Origin: Symbiodinium natans
Taxonomy: Eukaryota > Sar > Dinophyceae > Suessiales > Symbiodiniaceae
Length of the DNA: 64,000 nucleotides
Reading direction: 5' to 3'
NCBI GenBank assembly: GCA_905221605.1
Contig: CAJNDS010002501.1
Coordinates: forward strand, 1,177,501-1,241,500
Numbering within the stretch: the stretch's first letter is position 1; every line of letters begins with the position of its first letter. This document shows positions 57,804-64,000 of this stretch, piece after piece. The notes below the pieces were generated by a model, which was not told the DNA's origin, searched no databases, and worked only from the letters and a program-made list of their open reading frames with translations. A program made the position numbers and the translations under genes.

Positions 57804-59258
57804 GTGCACACTGCATGGACTCGAATGGTGCTGGATGCTTCAGTGGCTGGGTCCAAGCTGACCAACCTCTTTCCCGTGCACAGCAGGTCCTGGTGGCCTA
57901 TGGTGGAAGACATTTTCAGCTCCAGAGTTTGCCAAAGGCTTGCGCAGCAACTCCTGCTTGAATGCGTGAAGCACAACGAGTTCACTTACCTTTCCGTCGA
58001 TGGTACTGTGAAGTGCACTATGCCGCTTCTCGGCCAGAAGAAGCCTGGTGGAAAGCAAAGGAAGTCTGAGCCACTCTTCATCAACGGGGCAGACGCGATT
58101 CACACTGTAGTGACTGTACGGGGACGCTCTGGAGCAGTCGTCGGCTTTTGGCCGTTACTTTCAGAGAAGGCGGAACACTTGCAGGAGGCATTTCTGTGCA
58201 ACTTGCCTCAGGCAGCTCTTGCCCAAGTCCAGTGCGTGGCCACAGACGCACCGTCTTCTCACATGTTCTCGCTCCTGCAGTCGATTATGCCCAACCTGCA
58301 ATGCTTGTGTCTGGACCCAGTTCATCTAGCCATCAAATATGAGTACGCAACAGGGCGCCGAAGAACGAAAGGTTCCGGAAGATTGCGCGCGTGCTTAGGC
58401 AAGTTCAACGCAACCGACGCAAGTTTTGCTGCGGGGCATTGGGGCCCTTTTTTTTCTGGCGCGAGCGCGACATCATTGTCCGCGCGAGAAGCATGTTTGC
58501 GTGAGCAGATTCGCTCAGGTGGCATGGCCACGAGAAAGGCTTCGTCTATCTTGCAGCAGGTCGAAGAAAAGGTGGTGTGGGCAAACCGAACCGAGTTTGT
58601 CGAGTCCCTGGCCGCAATCTCCAAGATGTTCCGCCACGAGGTTGAGCGCAAGGGAGAGAAAAAGGGAATGTTTGTGTATGATCATCTCGCTCATGCGGCC
58701 GAAGCGGACAGACTGGAATGGTTGCTGAACAATTTGCGGTTTCGGTCAACACAACCCGGCTCTGTGCTAAGCCTTTTGGCGTCAGGCACAACCTCGAACG
58801 AGGCCTTGCACGCAGAGATGCGCTCGTGGTTCCGGCAAATTCAGTCCATGCATCAGTCGTCTCTTCGTTTGAAGTGTTCCGCATTCCGGCTGCGCAAGCT
58901 GTTGGAGCACAACACTGCTCTTTATCGACCCACTGCCAGACAGATGACACCTGGTCATGTTTTGGCACGACGACTGGGGCAGAAATTGTGGAGCGCAAGA
59001 GCTTGGCAAAGGTTCGTTGAGGGCAGGCCTGAGCAGCTGCCACTCAAGCGGCTTCGGGACCAACATGCACGCAAGCTGGTCTTGCGCCAGGCTGCCGTAA
59101 TCAGACGGCTCACTGGCAAGCAGCGGCAGCCGCCGCCGCAAGCTGAGCAGGCCATTCGCCGACAAAAGAAGCGCACTGCTTTCACATTGTTGCGTGCAGC
59201 TGGAATCATGCGGCAAGGCGTCGCGAAGCGACGTGCGCCAGCACGGGAGCCGTCGTAA
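57804..59258 (+). CDS. DDE-type transposase
   Basis: The open frame of 484 codons starts immediately after a polypyrimidine/CAG acceptor-like site (57801-57803), so it is probably an exon and not a free-standing gene. RNase-H-fold layout: first Asp in YLSVDGTVK (D66), second in CVATDAPSSHMF (D148), a CLCLDPVHLAIKYE block (C167, C169, H174) like the C-x-H that follows the second Asp in MULE-related families, and a Glu in SGTTSNEALHAEMRSWF (E333 or E338). An all-helical insert lies between the second Asp and the Glu. The C-terminus is highly basic (KRLRDQHARKLVLRQAAVIRR), suiting DNA binding. Conserved wording (DPVHL, SGTTSNEALHAE) matches transposases I recall as abundant in dinoflagellates. 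The frame has no breaks, so the copy may be young. Role: strand transfer of the element. Confidence 0.75.
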   Translation: MHTAWTRMVLDASVAGSKLTNLFPVHSRSWWPMVEDIFSSRVCQRLAQQLLLECVKHNEFTYLSVDGTVKCTMPLLGQKKPGGKQRKSEPLFINGADAIHTVVTVRGRSGAVVGFWPLLSEKAEHLQEAFLCNLPQAALAQVQCVATDAPSSHMFSLLQSIMPNLQCLCLDPVHLAIKYEYATGRRRTKGSGRLRACLGKFNATDASFAAGHWGPFFSGASATSLSAREACLREQIRSGGMATRKASSILQQVEEKVVWANRTEFVESLAAISKMFRHEVERKGEKKGMFVYDHLAHAAEADRLEWLLNNLRFRSTQPGSVLSLLASGTTSNEALHAEMRSWFRQIQSMHQSSLRLKCSAFRLRKLLEHNTALYRPTARQMTPGHVLARRLGQKLWSARAWQRFVEGRPEQLPLKRLRDQHARKLVLRQAAVIRRLTGKQRQPPPQAEQAIRRQKKRTAFTLLRAAGIMRQGVAKRRAPAREPS

Positions 59259-59860
59259 GGCAGCGCAAGCAAGTCGTGGCAAAAAATGGCAAACGCGTCT
59301 GTGGTTCAACAAGGTCATGGCGTAGACGCCGTGAGGTAGCCCATCCCCAGCAGCGTGCAGTTAAATAAAGATAATATGTACATGTGGCAAGGAATTTCGC
59401 CGAGATTTTGACACAGATTCTGCTTCTGAACTACCCCAGAAGAAGTTGCTTTGTCAAATCGCAAGCGCTATCCCAATGCTGCGTCTCTTCTGCTCTGTAC
59501 AGCCTATAGAGCCTTTGTCCGTCTTTTTCTGTGTAGAGCCAGGCAGGCTCGGGTGCACACATGTCACTTGTGAGTGTCCCATGATGCCGTTACGGGATTA
59601 ACTCTGGGAGTTCACGTAAACGGCGTTGAACTGAACTGGCAGTCTGCTGTTGCATTCTTGGCGCACGACTGGCGACTGACTGGAGCTGGACAAGGCATGT
59701 CGTTCATGGCAGTGCTGGACTCGGAACAGCAACACTGGCAGCGCGCGGAGCTGCGCTGCCTTGACTTGTAGTTTCTCACAAGCTATACTGCACAGTCATG
59801 GCGCCTGCAAGTGATTGCTGCTTTTCGTGCTTTCACTGTGGGAGCTGCGCGCCTGGCTTA
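59259..59860. other. 3' flank of the transposase
   Basis: A short frame at 59574-59771 reads GVHVNGVELNWQSAVAFLAH and may be a terminal exon; splice support is lacking. An AAATAAAG word occurs near 59362. The element's right terminus should be in or just beyond this stretch; no terminal repeat recognised. Confidence 0.35.
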
Positions 59861-59864
59861 GGAA

Positions 59865-60795
59865 GGAGGAGTTTGTTCCACGTATATGAAGGGGTCCGGA
59901 GCTCAGACCTGCCCAGGAGGAGTTTGTTCCACCTATATGAAGGGGTCCGGAGCTCAGACCTGCCCAGGAGGAGTTTGTTTATTTTTCTGAAGAGATCCGG
60001 CCCAGGAGGAGCTTGTTCCACGTAAATGAAGGGATTCGGAGCTCAGACCTGCCCAGGAGGAGTTTGTTCCACCTCTCTGAAGGGGTAGGAGTTTGTTCCA
60101 CGTAAATGAAGGGATCCGGAGTTCAGACCTGCCCAGGAGGAGTTTGTTCCACCTATATGAAGGGGTCCGGAGCTCAGACCTGCCCAGGACGAGTTTGTTC
60201 CACCTATATATGAAGGGTCCGGAGCTCAGACCTGGTTAAGAGGAGTTTGTTTATTTCTCTGAAGAAGGGATCCGGCCCAGGAGGAGTTTGTTCCACGTAA
60301 ATGAAGGGATTCGGAGCTCGCCTGCCTAGAAGGAGTTTGTTCCACCTCTCTCAAGGGGTCTGGCCCACAAGGAGTTTGTTCCACGTAAATGAAGGGATCC
60401 GGAGCTTAGACCTGCTCAGGAGGAGTTTGTTCCACCTATATGAAGGGGTCCGCAGCTCAGACCTGGCCAGGAGGAGTTTGTTCCACCTATATGAAGGCGT
60501 CCGGAGCTCAGACCTGCTCAAAAGGAGTTTGTTCCACCTCTCTGAAGGGGTCCGGCCCAAAGGAGGAGTTTGTTCCATGCAAATGAAGGGAGCCGTTGAG
60601 GAGGAGTTTGTTCCACCTATATGAAGGGGTCCGGAGCTCAGACTTGCCCAGGACACCTATATGAAGGGGCCCGGAGCTCAGACCTGCCCAGGAGAAGTTT
60701 GTTCCACCTACATGAAGGGTTCAGGAGCTCAGACCTGCCCAGGAAGAGTTTGTTCCACCTATATGAAAGGGTCCGGAGCTCATACCTGCGCTGGG
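59865..60795 (+). repeat. ~51-bp minisatellite encoding a 17-residue repeat
   Basis: About nineteen units of GGAGGAGTTTGTTCCACCT followed by ATATGAAGGGGTCCGGAGC and TCAGACCTGCCCA, with shorter variants. Units of 51 bp keep frame, giving RRSLFHLYEGVRSSDLP repeats on the plus strand; several indels break the frame, so long-range coding is unlikely. It starts 607 bp after the transposase stop. Confidence 0.95.
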
Positions 60796-63700
60796 AAGGA
60801 TCACACCCCTAGTTGGGGAAGCTGGGTCAGCAAATTAGGTTTTCGGTGAGTCGAACACAGGATGATGCAGTGAGTGTGAGATACAACTGGCTTAGGCTCC
60901 CTCGTTGAGGAAGCCGAATCAGTGAAGCCAAGCAGTGCTTTTTTGTGGGTATCTCGGGCTATCTGTTGCGCGAGGTTGGCCGTGTGAGAATCACACTTCG
61001 TCCTTTCGGGGTGCTGCGCACGATGGCATGTGAGAATCACACGTCGTTCTTTCGGGGCGCTGCGCACGACGGCACTTCTGCAGTGTGGAGCACAGGGTTT
61101 TCTCCCAAAAGTGGTTTTCCCTGTGCCCCCATTCACGAAGTCTCAAGGCTTCTAGTGGTTTTGAGCACGGACGTCGACCTTCTAGCAAGGCGTCTTTTAG
61201 AGCTGAGCCAAGATTGATGATTTTGAAGCTTCGGCTTCTAAGGGTTCTTAGAGCCTCTAAGCCCAGGAATTGTTGAATATTGATTTATATGGGAACGTTA
61301 GCATTTATTGGTCAACTTTGCTTGGCCTGGGCGTTGCCTCAGTTTCTATTCAAATACAAGAAGCAGGATATGATTTCAATATGATTTGGGCTCTGGTTTG
61401 CCAAGACTTTCTATTGTTTATGTGGGTATTTGTGACAAAGATGTGATACAAATATGTCGAACATATGAAAAAGATAGCCAATATTATGATTCTATTAACG
61501 AAAGATGCACTTTTACAATTCATGCTCATGCCTTGGGCAATACTTGTCGGCAAGATTTTGCAGATTTTTATGTATTTTCATCATTTGTTTTATTTTGATT
61601 GTTTCTCATATTTCCTATATTTTTGAGAATAACTACATCTGAATTTCATAATTTTGTCATATGTTTTCATAATCGATTCAGGCCATCTCGACGAGATTAT
61701 ATTCCAATCGTCGGAAAGCTGCGGTCCTGCCTCCGAGGGCACCCCTGCCATCCCCTTGCTTGCCCATGATGCACGGCCCGTCCGGCCTTGTTCTCGCACT
61801 TGACCTCCGCTTGGGCTTGTCAAACCCCTGATGGCATGGCGTCCGCTTGGGTCCGTCAAGCTCCTTGTGCATATAGCTTGTAGTAAATGCTGCTAAGGCC
61901 TATATCGGCAAGCGTGGTGCTGGAGGTCTCGCGGGACGTGGTGTCGGAGTGGACGCATCCTGCATCGCTGGGTGTCGGGCGCAAAAATGTTTGGCAGGAC
62001 ACCAGGACACCGCGGCTTGGCCGTGCCGCGGTTTGTTGGAGCGTGTTCACAAGTAACTTCGGCCTAGCAGGTGCAATTGACACTGCAAGAGATGTGTACA
62101 GTTTCAATGTGACTGCCCACGTCCAAGAAAAGTTCGGACTTGCTCTTGGTTTCATTATGGGGTGCGCAGGGTGCTCTAAACCCTGAACCCTAACCCCTAA
62201 GCCCGAAGGCACACACTGGAGCAGTTCATGACACGGCCAGAACCCCTTCAAACCTAGGTATGCGTGCGCTGCATTATACGTATTCTACCGTGCCACGGGG
62301 GGGGGGGGGGGGGGGGGGGGATGCTCCAAAGGGCTGGGGTCGTCGGGCGGGTTGATTGGAGGCTTCCGGACCTACTTGGGCGGGGTTCGGATCTACAGTA
62401 TTTAGTGCAAAACTCTGCAGACAACCCGTATACCAAGGATCAAAACCAAATGGGTGTGGGATGCAAGCCGGCTGCATCCCGCTACAGATCAACATGATTC
62501 TTGGCAGTTGATGCCACGGCTTGGCATCATCTTGGTTTAATTAAAGGTTGGGGTTCAACAAGGTTTTTTGCGCGTGGCTTAATGGAGTTGTAAGACTCTT
62601 TCTAAGTGCGTGCGCAGAAGCGATGCAAGTTTCCCACAGGCACTGTTTTGTCACACTTTTCCCTGCATGTGTTTCGGGATCTGGAGTAGACGTGCTCCAA
62701 ATGCTCGACCTGTTGTGGCACGGCTTTGGCTTGGCTTTGAGTCTCCAAGCCAAGTCTGAGGTTCACCATGAACCAAATCGAGAAATCGGATCACTGAACC
62801 ATTTTCGCATGGGCGGCATCCGTTGAAACGTGAACATGCTAAGCTCTGCCGTTCTTTTAAGGGGTTCGCGAAAACTACGAAAAGAAGTCATGGAATCCCA
62901 GGCTTCAACCTCCAAATTCGCTACGTATGGAGTAGTGCACGGCGCAGTCCCTAAAGGCGTTGGGGGCACTTCAGGCTCCAAGGGGCGCGAGGAAACCTTT
63001 ACCTTTCCCAGTGCATGTAGACAAGTCTGCCACTCTGGCGTTTGAATTCTGTTAAGGCAAGGGTCTGATTGAACCTCTTTGTGGACTCTGTGAAGAAGTG
63101 TGCGCAACGAGAAACTGTTGAAGGAAGAGAGGTGGTTTTACGCTGCAAAAGCTGGCGACATCTCTTTCGCCTAATGGCTCCTAAGCTTCTTCTCAAGCCC
63201 AACACTTGCTGCTTCCACTGCTGCGAAATTCATGCTTCCGATGATGCTTCCGGACGGAATCAGGTTGTTTTCTACACTACACCACTGCCGACAAACCCAG
63301 GAAACCTCCTCTCAACAACTTAAACTGTCTTCACGGCTTCTTATACCCCAAGTAAAACCATCTCCACCGGCATCTGAAAGCACTTGAAGGAGGATCGATC
63401 CCCGTAGGAGCTGAAAGCCGTCTGACGATTTTGTTCCGAACCTTCAGAACCCTCCAAAGACGTTCGAGCTTCTTCAGCCTCATGCAGGTCGTTGAACCAG
63501 CTTAATAAGTTCTTGAGAATGCTTCCGGACCATTGTGACAAGGCACGAAAAAGGAGCTTGAATATCAAAGCCCTCATAGTGAAACAGATTCAAATCCATC
63601 AACTTCTCGAAAGGTTCTACAAGCAACGAAAGTCCCAGACCTTGCCATTTCGGGTGTATGCTTGCTAGTAAAGGCCCACCAGGGATCTTGTTGGATATTT

Positions 63701-64000
63701 GTGTTTTGCAGCGCATTCAAGCTGCAAGGCACTCTTACCTGCCCCTGTTGCAGGGTTTATGGTTCAATTCAGTCATACGTGGTGCCTCCAGTTGCCAAGG
63801 ACGAGCGGTACGACTCTCGTAAACCTTGTGAGGCCGATTGAAGGTTGTTATGCCCTATTTACAGCCTTACAGCCGTCTATTGGAAAAGCTTGCGAATCCG
63901 TACACTTTTGAAGCCTACGTACTAAACTATGCGAATGGAACCTTCTAAACACATTTGTTCAAGCCGCCTCAAGTTTTTGTTGGAACCTTCGGAACAGCCT
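60796..64000. other. Non-coding right flank
   Basis: Contains a duplicated ~47-bp segment (TGAGAATCACAC(T/G)TCGT...) at about 60984-61077, an AT-rich stretch (61340-61680), CCCTAA words near 62178-62200 and a 24-G run (62297-62320). A frame at 61.9-62.2 kb (SNFGLAGAIDTARDVYSFN) is protein-like but competes with a minus-strand frame, so it is not called. No gene supported. Confidence 0.45.
62297..62320. repeat. Poly-G tract, 24 bases
   Basis: An uninterrupted run of 24 guanines. Frames through it are artefacts. Confidence 0.95.

Larger units (their letters stand above)
42980..59258 (+). mobile_element. Large DDE transposon-like element with polymerase, nuclease and peptidase domains
   Basis: About 16.3 kb of plus-strand coding-dense DNA. 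Introns whose donor and acceptor phases agree: 43148-43205, 43449-43537, 44029-44128, 44329-44390, 44516-44578, 46190-46267, 48748-48932, 49379-49440, 49615-49702, 52176-52236, 52835-52998, 53469-53533 and 55851-55935. Domains in order: cysteine-peptidase-like, F-box-like/beta-sandwich/zinc finger, PD-(D/E)XK nuclease, second F-box-like/beta-sandwich/zinc finger, unknown exons, winged-helix-like plus TV-Pol-like palm, second cysteine-peptidase-like, C2H2, DDE transposase. Few gaps between coding segments exceed a few hundred bases. This suggests one giant polyprotein gene or a tight chain. Terminal inverted repeats were not identified, so the outer limits are the coding limits only. Confidence 0.65.

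Noticed and set aside
57517-57816. Minus-strand gene opposite the transposase linker
   Set aside because: The plus strand has a coding-like exon in the same place and all neighbours are plus-strand; the minus frame is a shadow.
61887-62251. Overlapping ~100- and ~130-codon frames on opposite strands
   Set aside because: Each is about equally plausible, neither has a motif or splice support.

Overview
The window looks like nuclear DNA of a dinoflagellate or a close alveolate. The evidence is plant-type TTTAGGG/CCCTAAA telomere-like repeats scattered over most of the first 40 kb, very low gene density, large satellite and minisatellite arrays, a decayed copia-like retroelement, short GT-AG introns, and a DDE transposase whose conserved blocks resemble a family I associate from memory with dinoflagellate genomes. 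I found no tRNA, rRNA, CRISPR array or bacterial-type operon. The lineage is an inference; a spliced-leader search or a database search would settle it.

Layout: 1-20.2 kb is a gene-poor desert of degenerate telomeric heptamers, homopolymer runs and a G/C-rich inverted repeat (14.55-15.0 kb), with a few low-confidence exon-like frames at 17.3-19.2 kb. 20.27-23.25 kb is a near-symmetric mega-palindrome: nine 155/168-bp units in one orientation, then nine in the other. Beside it lies a short repeat-bearing reading frame (23.5-24.06 kb). 25.2-31.5 kb holds microsatellites, a frame-broken gene fragment, and GCC-rich minisatellites. 31.6-33.76 kb holds a probable RRM-type RNA-binding protein gene with a seven-copy ~165-bp tandem repeat in a likely intron. 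34-40.3 kb is repeat-rich non-coding DNA. 40.4-42.0 kb is a triplicated hairpin-bearing unit that runs into the decayed copia element (42.0-42.85 kb).

The centre of interest is 42.98-59.26 kb. It is entirely plus-strand and coding-dense, and its open frames join through short GT-AG introns (mostly 58-100 nt, a few up to 185 nt) whose phases match wherever I could test them. Domains in order: cysteine-peptidase-like domain; F-box-like/beta-sandwich/zinc-finger module; PD-(D/E)XK (RecB/Cas4-like) nuclease; a second F-box-like/beta-sandwich/zinc-finger module; uncharacterised exons; winged-helix-like segment; a polymerase palm with three motifs resembling the TV-Pol (transposon/virus, family-A-related) group; a second cysteine-peptidase-like domain; a C2H2 finger; and a DDE transposase. 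A 51-bp minisatellite follows. I interpret this as one giant polyprotein gene, or a tight gene chain, of a large self-synthesising-type DNA transposon that combines a polymerase, a nuclease, peptidases and a DDE transposase.

The remainder, 60.8-64 kb, is again non-coding with an AT-rich stretch and homopolymers. Exon borders are my own readings by frame and splice signal; no transcript or database search was available.
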